Source: Bradyrhizobium viridifuturi
Lineage (GTDB): Bacteria; Pseudomonadota; Alphaproteobacteria; Rhizobiales; Xanthobacteraceae
Assembly: GCF_001238275.1 (NCBI RefSeq)
Contig: NZ_LGTB01000039.1
Span: 38,581-102,580, forward strand
Reading direction: 5' to 3'
Length of the DNA: 64,000 nt
In this document: positions 46,991 through 56,560 of the stretch, piece after piece
How positions within the stretch are numbered: position 1 is the first letter of the stretch
How the letters are laid out: every line of letters starts with the position of its first letter
Notes under the pieces: generated by a model
Database searches by the model: none
The model's input: the letters and a program-made list of their open reading frames with translations, nothing else
Told to the model about the DNA's origin: nothing
Position numbers and translations under genes: made by a program

Positions 46991-48111
46991 GAGCCCTGCT
47001 GTCCCGCCTGCGGCCGAGCTCGCACACGCTCGAGTGCACCGCCGCGGCATTGCTGGTGCTGGCCGCAAGCTATCAGTTCGGTGTCGCCGCGTCCGGCGGG
47101 CGATATCGCGCGGCCGAGTTCGCGCTGCTGGTTCTCGTGGCAGGCATCTATTGGCATCGCTCGATCTTCCGGCGATGCGCCAGCCGCGATGTCACCAAGG
47201 TTCTCGCCGGATTGGCCGAGGCCATGGCGACGGCATTGCGGCGGGACGGCAGCGAAGTTGATCGAGATGTCCTTGTCCCGCTCGGCGGCGATCGCGCCAG
47301 CGCGGTGCGGCTCGCGTCGCGGCATCCCGTCAAGGTCAGGAGCCTGTTCATCTCCGACGTCCATCTCGGAACCAGAGGGTGCCACGCCGAGCGGTTGATC
47401 GACTTCCTTCGGCACCACGATGCCGAAACCGTGTTCCTGGTCGGCGACATCGTCGATGGCTGGTGCCTGCGGTCGAGCTGGTATTGGCCCACGGCGCACA
47501 ATGCGGTCGTACGGGAGCTGATCGAGCTCGCGCAACGGGGACGGCGCCTGATCTACATTCCCGGCAATCACGACGAATTCCTGCGCGACTATGCCGGTGC
47601 GGCGTTCGGCGGCGTCGAGGTGGTCGAACGAGCGATCCATCGCGGCCTCGACGGTCGCGACTACCTTATCGTTCACGGCGATCATTTCGATCTGGTGGTG
47701 AGGCATGCGCGGTGGCTCGCGCTGATCGGCGATGTCGGCTATCGGGCCGCGCTGGCTTCCAATGTCTGGCTCAACCGGATCAGGCGTCAATTGGGGTTCG
47801 GCTATTGGTCGTTCTCGTCCTGGGCGAAATTGCGGGTCAAGAATGCGGTCAACCACATCGGCCGGTTCGAGGAGGTGCTGTCCTCCGAAGCCAGGCGACG
47901 CAACGTTCAGGGCGTGATCTGCGGCCACATCCACCACGCGGCAATGCACGACGAATTCGGCGTGCGCTACGTCAATACCGGGGACTGGGTGGAGTCCTGC
48001 ACCGGCGTGGTCGAGCGCTATGACGGGCAGTTCGAAATCGTCCGATGGACGGATCCGCAGCCGGCGTCGAGCGCGGCGGGCTTCGCGCCACTTGCAGAGG
48101 CGGTCGCCTGA
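46987..48111 (+). CDS. LpxH-like calcineurin-type phosphoesterase
   Basis: 374 residues. After a short hydrophobic N-terminal stretch (about residues 15-55), a metallophosphoesterase domain carries all metal-binding motifs: SDVHLGTRG, VGDIVDGW, IPGNHDEF, VHGDHFD and CGHIHHAAMH. It belongs with UDP-2,3-diacylglucosamine hydrolases (LpxH/LpxI-like), here with a membrane-proximal N-terminal extension. Whether it acts in lipid A synthesis or on another lipid phosphate is unknown. It overlaps DedA by four bases and the glycosyltransferase by one. Confidence 0.87.
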   Translation: MRALLSRLRPSSHTLECTAAALLVLAASYQFGVAASGGRYRAAEFALLVLVAGIYWHRSIFRRCASRDVTKVLAGLAEAMATALRRDGSEVDRDVLVPLGGDRASAVRLASRHPVKVRSLFISDVHLGTRGCHAERLIDFLRHHDAETVFLVGDIVDGWCLRSSWYWPTAHNAVVRELIELAQRGRRLIYIPGNHDEFLRDYAGAAFGGVEVVERAIHRGLDGRDYLIVHGDHFDLVVRHARWLALIGDVGYRAALASNVWLNRIRRQLGFGYWSFSSWAKLRVKNAVNHIGRFEEVLSSEARRRNVQGVICGHIHHAAMHDEFGVRYVNTGDWVESCTGVVERYDGQFEIVRWTDPQPASSAAGFAPLAEAVA

Positions 48112-49150
48112 TGCGCGTCCTGGTGGCGACCGACGCCTGGCGGCCGCAGATCAATGGCGTGGTCCGCTCGCTCGAATACCTCGCCAGCGAGGCGCCGTCG
48201 CTCGGCGCGGAGATCAGCTTTCTCACGCCGACCGATTTCCGCACCGTGCCGTTGCCGGGCTATCCGGAGATCCGGCTCGCGCTGCCGTCGATCGGGCGGA
48301 TCGCGCGCGCGATCGCCGCAGCGCGCCCGGACTCGGTGCATATCGCCACCGAAGGTCCTATCGGCTGGATCAGCCGCCATGTCTGCCAGACCCGCGGCTA
48401 TCCGTTCACGACCAGCTATCACACCCGCTTTCCGGAATATCTCGCCGCGCGGCTGCCGGTGCCGTTGCGCTGGAGCTACGCGGCGTTGCGCCGCTTCCAT
48501 AATGGCGGCGACGGAATCATGGTCGGCTCGCCGTCGCTCGAGCAGGCGCTGAAGGCGCATGGTTTTCGCAAGCTGATGCCATGGTCGCGCGGCGTCGATG
48601 CCGAGCTGTTTTGTCCCCGCGCGGAGCGGCCGCTCGCCTTCCCGGGGCCGGTGTTTCTCTATGTCGGCCGCGTCGCGGTCGAGAAGAACCTCGACGCTTT
48701 TCTTGGTCTCGACTTGCCGGGCTCGAAGGTCGTCGTCGGGGATGGACCGCTGCGCAGCAGTCTGCAGGCCCGATATCCGCATGTGCATTTTCTCGGCACG
48801 CGGACCGGGCGGGCGCTCGCCGATGTCTATGCGTCGGCGACGTCATGGTGTTTCCGAGCCTGACCGACACGTTCGGGATGGTGCTCCTCGAGGCGCTGGC
48901 TTGCGGTGTGCCGGTCGCGGCGTTTCCGGTGATGGGGCCGCTCGACGTGATCGGCAAATCAGGCTGTGGATGTCTCGATCACGATCTGCGGCGCGCGGCG
49001 CTCGGCGCGCTGCTGGTGCCGCGCGAGAAATGCCGCGCCCACGCCTTGACCTTCACCTGGCAGGAGAGCGTGCGGCAATTCCTCGACAATATCGGGCGGG
49101 CGCACGCTTCGCCGGCGCGCGCTTCCGTTGGGGGAGCGATTGCAGTCTGA
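48111..49150 (+). pseudogene. GT4 family glycosyltransferase, broken by one missing base
   Basis: The first 245 residues include the acceptor-side RVLVATDAWRPQINGVVRSL, SYHTRFPEYLAARLP and the donor-side FLYVGRVAVEKNLDAFL. The frame is lost at ADVYASA; the continuation DVMVFPSLTDTFGMVLLEAL and ACGVPVAAFPVMGPLDVIG follows one frame over. One missing base near 48839 restores a 346-residue protein. The sequence is closest in style to lipid glycosyltransferases such as MgtA and SqdX (mannosyl- or sulfoquinovosyl-transfer to diacylglycerol). Last gene of the four-gene operon; its stop abuts the convergent PLP gene. Confidence 0.9.
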
Positions 49151-50281
49151 CTAGCTGCCCAGCAACTCCGTGATCAGCCCTGCGGCCTTGATCCCGGTGC
49201 CGCTGATGATGACGACGGTGCGCTCCGCCGGCCGGATCGCGCCGCGGTCCTTCAGGACGTCGAGCGCGGCGGCGGCCGAGGCCGAGGTCGGCTCGACGAA
49301 CAGGCCGGTCAACGCCAGCCGCTTCAGTGCGGCGACGATGCCGTCTTCGGGGATCGCGACCGTGCCGCCGCCGCTCTCCTTCAGCGCCGCGACCATCTGC
49401 TTCAGCCGCAGCGGATGCTTGATCGCGGTGCCCTCCGCAATGGTCTTGTGGACCGGGCGATCGGCCAGCGTGTCGACGCCGGCGGCAAAGCTCGCATCGA
49501 CCGGCGAGCAGTTGAGCGGCTGCGCCGCGAACAGCCGCGGCAACTTCTTGATCTGCCCGGCCGCCAGCAGTTCCTTGAAGCCGATGTAGCAGCCGAGCAG
49601 GCTGCTGCCGGCGCCGACCGGCATGATGACATTGTCGGGCGCGGTGAAGCCGAAATCTTCCCAGATCTCGTAGGCCAGCGACTTGGTGCCTTGCAAGAAG
49701 AACGGCTGCCAGTTGTGGCTGGAGTAGAAGACCTGCTTCGATTGTCGGATCGCCTCCGCTTCGGATTCCTCGCGCGGGCCTTCGACCAGTTGCACCTCGG
49801 CGCCGAAGGCGTGCATCTGCGCTACCTTCATCGGCGACGTCGTTGCCGGCGCCAGGATTTTCACCCGCATGCCGCCCGCCGCGCCATAGGCTGAAACGGA
49901 CGCGCCGCCATTGCCGGAAGAGTCCTCCAGCACGGCGTCGACGCCGAGCTGGCGCAGGAACGACAGCATCACCGTGGTGCCACGATCCTTGAAGCTTGCG
50001 GTCGGATTGAACCATTCGAGCTTGAAATGCGGCCGAAGGTCGCCCCATTCCTTCTCGACCGCAGGCGTGCAGCCTTCGCCCATCGTGATCGGTTGCCTGA
50101 TCTCGACCGGCAGCGCCGCGCGGTAGCGCCACAGCGACCGCGTCGCGCGCTCGACCTCGTCGCGGGAGATGCCGGGCAGCGGCGTCACGAGCAGCGGCTT
50201 GCCCTCGTCGGAGCACCAGCGTGGCACATCGAGCGGGTAGAGCTTTCCGTTCAGCGGGTCGATATAGCTGGGTGAAGGCAT
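49151..50281 (-). CDS. PLP-dependent lyase related to threonine synthase
   Basis: 376 residues of fold-type II PLP enzymes. The PLP lysine is in NPTASFKDRGTTVML near residue 97, the phosphate/substrate loop is SSGNGGASVSAYGAAGG near residue 121, the glycine-rich PVGAGSSLLGCYIGFK is near residue 225, and the C-terminal serine loop is IISGTGIKA. The threonine-synthase-like N-terminal zinc ribbon cysteines are absent. It could be a threonine synthase, or a dehydratase/lyase for a hydroxyamino acid. Last gene of a three-gene leftward operon, 6 bases after the HAD gene, which argues for catabolism. Confidence 0.85.
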   Translation of the reverse strand: MPSPSYIDPLNGKLYPLDVPRWCSDEGKPLLVTPLPGISRDEVERATRSLWRYRAALPVEIRQPITMGEGCTPAVEKEWGDLRPHFKLEWFNPTASFKDRGTTVMLSFLRQLGVDAVLEDSSGNGGASVSAYGAAGGMRVKILAPATTSPMKVAQMHAFGAEVQLVEGPREESEAEAIRQSKQVFYSSHNWQPFFLQGTKSLAYEIWEDFGFTAPDNVIMPVGAGSSLLGCYIGFKELLAAGQIKKLPRLFAAQPLNCSPVDASFAAGVDTLADRPVHKTIAEGTAIKHPLRLKQMVAALKESGGGTVAIPEDGIVAALKRLALTGLFVEPTSASAAAALDVLKDRGAIRPAERTVVIISGTGIKAAGLITELLGS

Positions 50282-50287
50282 CTCGAT

Positions 50288-50947
50288 TCAGTCCTCAAGG
50301 GGCGGGCCGGACAAGTCGCTTCCAAGCACGAAAGCCGGCAAGGTCGCAAGGCTGTCGCGAACCACGATCGGGGCGGGCGCCCCTTCCGGCAGGTTCATTG
50401 CAGCCCGATTATGCCACCAAGTCGGCAGCTGCACACGTGCCGTGCCGAACAGATCGTAGGCCGATCCCGCGACGAACAGGCATCGATTTGCGGGCACCGG
50501 CAATTCGTCGAGCGCGAGCTGGTAGGGTTGCGGCTGCGGCTTGTAGTAGCCGGCGCGCTCCGCCGTCACGAAAACGGTGAGAGGAACGCCGAGGCGGTCG
50601 GCGGCGATGCGGCCGAGCCGCTCCGAGCAGTTGGTTACGACGCCGAGCGCAACGCCGGCCTCGTGCAGCGTTTGCAGGACATCGCGAATCTCGGGCCAGG
50701 GATCGAGCTCCGCATAGCGTGCGCCAAGCTCTTCGGCCCGTTCGAACGGCAGCCCGACATTGCGCGCCGCCTCGCCCACCAGATCCTCATAGGGACGATA
50801 GCGCCCGGTTGCATAGGTGTTCCTGAGATACTCGGCGCGCCAGCGCAGCCCGGCCTCATCGGAGCCGGCGACCTTGTTCCAAAGCGTCCAGCTGTCGAGC
50901 AGCGCGGTCAAGAGGTCGAACAACACAGCGTCATAGGCTCGCGTCAT
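50288..50947 (-). CDS. HAD hydrolase, haloacid-dehalogenase (type II) like
   Basis: 219 residues with a C1 cap. Motif I is VLFDLLTALLDSW (nucleophile Asp kept, second acidic residue absent, as in L-2-haloacid dehalogenases, which have DxxGTL), motif II VVTNCSE, motif III YYKPQPQPY, motif IV FVAGSAYDLFG. Absence of the second Asp suggests it may not be a phosphatase. The start is the ATG at 50947, 17 bases after the aldolase-like gene. Its function in the operon is unclear. Confidence 0.83.
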   Translation of the reverse strand: MTRAYDAVLFDLLTALLDSWTLWNKVAGSDEAGLRWRAEYLRNTYATGRYRPYEDLVGEAARNVGLPFERAEELGARYAELDPWPEIRDVLQTLHEAGVALGVVTNCSERLGRIAADRLGVPLTVFVTAERAGYYKPQPQPYQLALDELPVPANRCLFVAGSAYDLFGTARVQLPTWWHNRAAMNLPEGAPAPIVVRDSLATLPAFVLGSDLSGPPLED

Positions 50948-50964
50948 GGGCTGCGCTCCATTTC

Positions 50965-52124
50965 CTACCATCCGCGAAACCGCTCCCATTGTCTGACGGT
51001 GCCGGAGCCGGCAGCGACGACATGATAACGGTCGTGCTGGGCTCCGGTCGCGCAGGCATGGTTCGGCAGGACGCGCACTTTCGTGCCGACCCGCAGCGTC
51101 GCCTGTGGCGCGGTGCTGCCGGGGCGAAGCGCGATGATGCCGTGCTCCTGATTGGTCTCGGTCACGATCAGATCGGGATAGGGCCGTCCATCGATATCGC
51201 AGACGATGCCGTAACCCTGATCGACCGGTTGCCGTGCGGTGCCGCGATCGCGCGACAGCGCCATCCAGCCTGCGTCGATGAAGGTCCAGCCGCGGTCGGC
51301 GCGATGGCCGATCACTGTCGCGAGCACCGACAGCGCGATGTCCTCGACTGCGCAGACCCCGATCCCGGCCATCACCAGGTCGAACATCATGAAGACGCCG
51401 GCGCGTACCTCGGTGACGCCGTCGAACCGGCGCGCGAAATGCGCTGTCGGCGTCGAGCCGACGCTGACCACGGGGCAGGGCAGTCCGGCCCCGCGCAAAG
51501 CCTCGGCGCAGGCAACCGCGGCGACGCGCTCCTGCTCGGCGCCTGCTCGAGTGCCTCAACGCTACGGCAGGAATAGGATTCGCCGGCATGCGCCATCACG
51601 CCGCGCAGTTCGGCGCCGCCTTGATGCAGCGCGCGGCCGATCTCGACCAGCAGCGGGTCGTTCGCGCTCACACCGGCGCGATGGCCGTCGCAATCGATCT
51701 CGATCAGCACCGGAATGCAGTCGCCCGTCATGCGCGCCATCGCGATGACCGCGGCGGCCTGCTCCACGCTGTCGAGCACCACGGACAGGTCCACGCCCTG
51801 CCGCCGCAGCGCGGCGACGCGATCGAGCTTCTGCGGCGCGATGCCGACGGCGTAGAGGATGTCTTTTACGCCGGCCGCGGCAAAGGCCTCGGCTTCCTGC
51901 AAGGTCGAGACCGCGGCCGGACCGCCCGGGCCGTCCATCACGGCGCGCGCCGCCGGAATTGATTTCGCGGTCTTCAGATGCGGGCGCAGCGGCACGCCGA
52001 GCCGCGCCAGCCGCGTCTTCAGGCGGGCGATGTTGTGCAGCATGCGGTCTTCGTCGAGCACCAGGCAGGGCGTGTCGATCCCGGCGAGCGGGTGCGGTGC
52101 GTTCAGGACAGGGGCTGAAGTCAT
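50965..52124 (-). pseudogene. D-threonine aldolase / D-serine dehydratase-like PLP enzyme, broken by one missing base
   Basis: The N-terminal alanine-racemase-like barrel is clear: LAGIDTPCLVLDEDRMLHNI, with the PLP lysine in RPHLKTAKS near residue 52. The frame is lost after VEALEQA. The C-terminal part continues one frame over with VVSVGSTPTAHF, VRAGVFMMFDLVM and the metal-site motif VLPNHACAT (His and Cys of the DSD1-like domain). One missing base near 51541 restores a 386-residue protein, usual for the family. Such enzymes split or dehydrate D-beta-hydroxy amino acids with a divalent metal. First gene of the operon, divergent from a LysR. Confidence 0.9.
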
Positions 52125-52195
52125 GCGGCAAGACTAGCCGTTTCTATGCTAAATACAATTTACCGAACGTCATTGTTATATTAAGTCTAGGCTTA
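52125..52195. promoter_or_regulatory. Divergent LysR-type control region
   Basis: A 71-base gap, the AT-richest stretch of this neighbourhood, between the PLP operon and its LysR gene. It contains a loose dyad, CAAT (in ATACAATTTAC) facing ATTG (in TCATTGTTATA), and must hold both promoters. LysR proteins typically bind interrupted dyads in just such gaps. Confidence 0.45.
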
Positions 52196-53119
52196 ATGAT
52201 CTCGACCGACGACATCCGCTTCTTCCTGGCCATCGCCGCGGCCCGTTCGCTCGCGGCCGCGGCGCGGGCGCTCGACGTGACGCCGTCGGCGGTCTCACAG
52301 CGGCTGCAAAGCCTCGAACAGCGTTTGGGCGTTCAACTGGTCAGCCGTTCGGCCCGGCGGCTGACGCTGACCGACGAGGGCGAGCTACTGGTGCTGCGCG
52401 GCGGCACGCTGCTCGACGAGGCGACGGAGCTGACCGACGCGCTGCAGGCGCGTCGCGGCACCATCGCGGGCCATCTGAAGGTTCTTGCGCCGCTCGGCTT
52501 CGGACGCCGCTACATCGCCCCGATCGTTGCCGCTTTCCGATCACGTCATCCCGAGGTGTCCGTCGAGCTCGAACTGTCCGATCGGCCGGGCCGTGCCGCC
52601 GCGGGTGCGTGGGACGTGATGATCCACATCGGCACGCTGAAGGACTCCACGCTGCGCTTGCTGCGCCTTGCGCCGAACGAGCGTTACCTGTGTGCCTCGC
52701 CGGCCTATCTGAAACGCCAGGGAACGCCGGTGCGCCCGCAGGATCTGCGCTCGCATCAGTGCATTGCGCTGCGCGAGAACGAGGAGGACGTGACGCTGTG
52801 GCGGTTCTCCCGCAAGCGCGGCGCGTCGGAGCCTGATGTCGTCAGGATCGAGCCGATGCTGTCGAGCAATGACGGCGAGGTCGTGAAGACCTGGGCGCTG
52901 GCACATCACGGCCTGATCGTCAGGTCGGAGTGGGATGTCGCCGAGGATCTCGCAACCGGCCGGCTGGTCCGTGTTCTGCCGAACCATCGCCTGCCGCCGG
53001 CCGACATCGTCGCACTGCTCAATCCCGGACGCGGCGGCCGCGCCCGACGCACGCAGGCTTTCGTCGAGCAGCTGCGCGCTGCGCTTGCGCCGCCGCCATG
53101 GCGCAGCGGGCCGCGCTAA
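52196..53119 (+). CDS. LysR-family transcriptional regulator
   Basis: 307 residues: helix-turn-helix DIRFFLAIAAARSLAAAARA followed by LDVTPSAVSQRLQSLEQRLG, effector domain from about residue 90 (GHLKVLAPLGFGRRYIAPIV). I start at MISTDDIRF (52196); the frame is open far upstream but through the divergent promoter and gene. Probably regulates the aldolase-like/HAD/PLP operon. The stop overlaps the start of a palindromic repeat. Confidence 0.92.
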   Translation: MISTDDIRFFLAIAAARSLAAAARALDVTPSAVSQRLQSLEQRLGVQLVSRSARRLTLTDEGELLVLRGGTLLDEATELTDALQARRGTIAGHLKVLAPLGFGRRYIAPIVAAFRSRHPEVSVELELSDRPGRAAAGAWDVMIHIGTLKDSTLRLLRLAPNERYLCASPAYLKRQGTPVRPQDLRSHQCIALRENEEDVTLWRFSRKRGASEPDVVRIEPMLSSNDGEVVKTWALAHHGLIVRSEWDVAEDLATGRLVRVLPNHRLPPADIVALLNPGRGGRARRTQAFVEQLRAALAPPPWRSGPR

Positions 53120-53220
53120 AGCATGATCCGGAAAAGTGCGCGGCGGTTTTCCGAAACGATCATGCTCAAACAATGAACTAAAGCGCGATGACGATTCAAC
53201 CCAATCTCATCGCGCTTTAG
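53118..53220. repeat. Long form of the bradyrhizobial palindromic repeat
   Basis: Two dyads in series: GCATGATCCGGAAAA facing TTTTCCG-AAACG-ATCATGC (53121-53165), and TAAAGCGCGATGACG with its mate CATCGCGCTTTA (53179-53219). The second dyad and its spacer (ACGATTCAACCCAATCTC) match the copy at 43296-43334 almost base for base. It lies between the convergent LysR and acetoacetyl-CoA synthetase genes. Confidence 0.8.
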
Positions 53221-53227
53221 CCGGCGT

Positions 53228-55273
53228 TCACGCGGCGCCGGCCTGCTTGCTCAGATAGCTCCTGGCAAAATCGAGATACCAGTCGAGGCATCCGGGGTTG
53301 GCCATCGCATCGCGGTTGATGACCTTCTCGACGGGGTGGCCGAGCAACAGCTTCTTGACCGGCAGCTCCTGCTTCTTGCCGGACAGCGTGCGCGGAATCT
53401 CCGCCACCACGAAGATATCGTTGGGCAGGAAGCGGCGCGACAATCCGGCTTCGATCGCTTTGTTGATCCTGGCCTTCATCGCGGCATCGAAGGCAACGCC
53501 TTCGCGCAGCACCACGAACAGCGGCATGTAGCTGTCGCGACCGAGGTATTCGAGGTCGACGACCATCGAATCCAGCACCTCGGGCAACGCCTCGATCGCC
53601 GAATAGAGTTCGCTGGTGCCCATCCGCAGGCCATGGCGGTTGATCGTGGCGTCGCTGCGGCCGTAGATCACGCAGGAGCCGTCGGGATTGATCTTGAGCC
53701 AATCGCCATGCCGCCATACCGGGCCGCGGCCGGTGCCGTCGAAATTGTCCGGATAGGTCTCGAAATAGCTCGACAGGTAGCGGGCATTGCCGGGGTCGTT
53801 CCAGAACCGCAGCGGCATCGAGGGCAGCGGTTCGGTGCAGACCAGCTCGCCGACCTCGTCGAGCACGGCGCGGCCCTGCTCGTCGAACGCCTCCACCGCG
53901 CAGCCGAGCAGGCGGCATTGCATGATGCCCGGCGTCTGCGGCAGTTCGCGATTGCCGCCGATGAAAGCGCCGGCGAAATCGGTGCCGCCGGAAATATTGG
54001 CCCACCAAATGTCGGCTTGCGCTGTGTTGCCGTTTGTCTTCGACAGCGCGGCGAAGCGTTCGTTGAACCAGGCTTGCGTGTCGGCTGACAGCGGCGAGCC
54101 GGTCGAGCCGAGCGTGCGCAGGCCCGAGAGGTCGCCGACACCGGCGAGATCGATCTCCGCCTTGGTGCAATTGGCGAAGAACGCCGCGCCGGCGCCGAAG
54201 AAGGTCGCCTTGGCGTCGGCGACGAAGCGCCACAGCGTGGTCCAGTCCGGCTTGTCCTTGGTGCCGCCGGGGCTGCCGTCGAAGATGCAGCAGGTGGTGC
54301 CGTTGAGCAGGCCGTTGGCCTGGCAGTTCCACATGATCCAGCCGGTCGAGGAGTACCAGTGGAAGCGTTCGCCGAACGAGTTCGGCTGGTAGCTGCAGCC
54401 GATATCGTTGTGCAGCGTCGACAGCGGCAGCGCCACCACGATGATGCCGCCGTGACTGTGCAGGATCGGCTTCGGCAATCCCGTGGTGCCCGAGGAATAG
54501 ACGATCCAGAGTGGATGATCGAACGGCAGCCATTCCGGCTCGAAGGCGTCGATCTCCGCGCTTTGGCCCGCGAGGATGGATGACAGCCGCGTCTCGGACG
54601 GTGCCGCGTCGCTGTGCAGGATGACATGCTCGACCGTCGGCAGCGCGCGCCGCAACTCCTCGATCACGCCTTGCCGGTCGTGGCGGCGGCCGGCATAGGT
54701 CACGGCATCGCAGGCGATCAGCACTTTCGGCTCGATCTGCTTGAAGCGATCGATCACCGCGGGCGCCGCCATGTCGGGGGCGCAAACGCTCCAGATCGCG
54801 CCGAGACTGGCGGTGGCGAGAAACGCGATGATGGTCTCGGGGATGTTCGGCAGGTAGGCGGCGACGCGATCGCCGGCACGGACGCCATTGGCCTTCAGAT
54901 GCAGCGCCAGCGCCGCCGATTTGCGTTGCAGTTCGGGCCAGCTCGTCTCCGACAACTTGCCGTCCTCGCCGCTTGCAATCAGGGCGGGCAGGCCGGCGGC
55001 ATGCGCCGGCGCGACGTGGCGGAACACCTGGCGGGCGTAATTCACCGAAGCGCCGGGAAACCACACCGCGCCGGGCATCTTGCGGTCAGCGAGCACCGCC
55101 GAATGCGGCGTCGGCGAGCGCAGGTCGAAATAATCCCAGACGCTCTGCCAGAATGCGTCGATATCGGTGACCGACCAGCGCCGCATCGTTTCGAAATCCG
55201 CAAACGTGAGGCCGCGGGTCTCCTTCAGCCAATCGCGGTAAAGGGCCATTTGCGGGACGTAAGGTGCTGTCAT
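53228..55273 (-). CDS. Acetoacetyl-CoA synthetase
   Basis: 681 residues of the acyl-adenylate-forming family, activating acetoacetate to acetoacetyl-CoA. The AMP-binding motif is IVYSSGTTGLPKPILHSHGG, the A5 region GSTGSPLSADTQAWF, the adenylation Asp region HGDWLKINPDGSCVIYGRSD and the catalytic C-terminal lysine lies in PRTLSGKKQELPVKKLL. An N-terminal acetyl-CoA-synthetase-type domain (YRDWLKETRGLTF) is present. I start at MTAPYVPQM. The enzyme links ketone bodies and PHB turnover to central metabolism, important in bradyrhizobia that store PHB. Confidence 0.94.
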   Translation of the reverse strand: MTAPYVPQMALYRDWLKETRGLTFADFETMRRWSVTDIDAFWQSVWDYFDLRSPTPHSAVLADRKMPGAVWFPGASVNYARQVFRHVAPAHAAGLPALIASGEDGKLSETSWPELQRKSAALALHLKANGVRAGDRVAAYLPNIPETIIAFLATASLGAIWSVCAPDMAAPAVIDRFKQIEPKVLIACDAVTYAGRRHDRQGVIEELRRALPTVEHVILHSDAAPSETRLSSILAGQSAEIDAFEPEWLPFDHPLWIVYSSGTTGLPKPILHSHGGIIVVALPLSTLHNDIGCSYQPNSFGERFHWYSSTGWIMWNCQANGLLNGTTCCIFDGSPGGTKDKPDWTTLWRFVADAKATFFGAGAAFFANCTKAEIDLAGVGDLSGLRTLGSTGSPLSADTQAWFNERFAALSKTNGNTAQADIWWANISGGTDFAGAFIGGNRELPQTPGIMQCRLLGCAVEAFDEQGRAVLDEVGELVCTEPLPSMPLRFWNDPGNARYLSSYFETYPDNFDGTGRGPVWRHGDWLKINPDGSCVIYGRSDATINRHGLRMGTSELYSAIEALPEVLDSMVVDLEYLGRDSYMPLFVVLREGVAFDAAMKARINKAIEAGLSRRFLPNDIFVVAEIPRTLSGKKQELPVKKLLLGHPVEKVINRDAMANPGCLDWYLDFARSYLSKQAGAA

Positions 55274-55462
55274 GAGCGGTTTCCGGCGTTTCTTGTGTTG
55301 TGGCGGACGCGTGTGCGGCGTGCCGGCGTGTCTTAACATAGGGATGCGAGCGCGGGGAACGCAGTCGGGCAGTGGCTTGCGTCATATTCATACCGCCGCG
55401 GCAGCGTGCTATTCCGCAAGCGCGCGGGTTGATTCGATGCGTATCCAGGTGAGCGAGCGGCG

Positions 55463-56464
55463 ATGTCGATCGGCGAACTTTTCATCCTCGGCTTCTACGG
55501 CAAGGTCATCCCGGCCTGGCTGAAGGACTTTGCCGCGCAGTTCGGGCTCGGCGGAGTGATCCTGTTCGATTACTCGTGCCAAACCCGCCAATACGACAAC
55601 AACATCGCTTCGCCCGAGCAGGTGCAGTCGCTCTGCGCCGCGATCGCCGCGCTGCCGTCGCAGCCGCTGGTCTTCATCGACCAGGAGGGCGGCCTGGTGC
55701 GCCGGCTCAAGGATGGCCTGGGCTTCCAGCCGCTGCCGAGCGCGAGGGATTTCAATCTGCTCGCACCGGCGGATAAGCAGGCGATCCTTGGCGTAAGCTA
55801 TGGCGAGCTGCGCCGGCTCGGCATCCGCTACAATTTCGCGCCGGTCATCGACGTCGACTACAATTCCGACAATCCCAATATCGGCAGGATCAAGCGCTCT
55901 TATTCCTCAGATCTCGGCGAGGTCGCGGCCAATGCCCGCCTGGTCGACGCCGCGGCGCGGCAGGCTCGGGTAGGTCTCTGCCTGAAGCATTATCCCGGGA
56001 TCGGCGGCGCGCACGTCGATTCGCATCTGGAATTCATGGACATTTCCGACGCGCTGCGGCCGGAGCAGGAAGAGCTGTTCTACGCGTTGGCCCCGGATAC
56101 CTACGGTGACGCGGTGTTGGTCAGCCACGCCATTGTCCGCCAATGGGACCCGCAGCATCCGATGACATTGTCACCGGCCGGGATCGGCCGGCTGCGCCGC
56201 CGCCTGCCCGAAACGCTCCTGATCACCGACGACATGCAGATGCAGGGCCTGCAGAAGGCACTCGGCACCAGCGCCGCCAGCCTGCGGGCGATCGCCGCCG
56301 GCATGGACATGATCTGCATCGGCAATAACCTGTTCGACCAGGAGCAGGAGATGCTCGGTGTCGCGGCGGCGGTCGCGGGTGCAGTGCAGGACGGATCGCT
56401 CGATCAGACCGCGGTGCGGCAATCGATAGCGCGCGTGCAAGAGCGCAAGGCGCTGCTCGCCTGA
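55463..56464 (+). CDS. Glycoside hydrolase family 3 (NagZ-like beta-N-acetylhexosaminidase)
   Basis: 333 residues, single GH3 barrel with no signal peptide. Typical parts are LGGVILFDYSCQTRQ, QPLVFIDQEGGLVRRLKDGL, the substrate loop KHYPGIGGAHVDSH (NagZ: KHFPGHGxxxxDSH, which carries the catalytic Asp/His) and the nucleophile ITDDMQMQGL. The first His of KHFPGHG is replaced by Ile-Gly, a deviation. A cell-wall recycling role is likely, though the main nagZ of the genome may lie elsewhere. Divergent from the acetoacetyl-CoA synthetase gene across 189 bases. Confidence 0.88.
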   Translation: MSIGELFILGFYGKVIPAWLKDFAAQFGLGGVILFDYSCQTRQYDNNIASPEQVQSLCAAIAALPSQPLVFIDQEGGLVRRLKDGLGFQPLPSARDFNLLAPADKQAILGVSYGELRRLGIRYNFAPVIDVDYNSDNPNIGRIKRSYSSDLGEVAANARLVDAAARQARVGLCLKHYPGIGGAHVDSHLEFMDISDALRPEQEELFYALAPDTYGDAVLVSHAIVRQWDPQHPMTLSPAGIGRLRRRLPETLLITDDMQMQGLQKALGTSAASLRAIAAGMDMICIGNNLFDQEQEMLGVAAAVAGAVQDGSLDQTAVRQSIARVQERKALLA

Positions 56465-56560
56465 TCGCGTTGAACCAAAATTTGTGCCGGGCGACCACAG
56501 GGAACGGAACCAAATTTCATTACCGCGATTTAACATCGACGCTCATCGGGGCTAACAACC

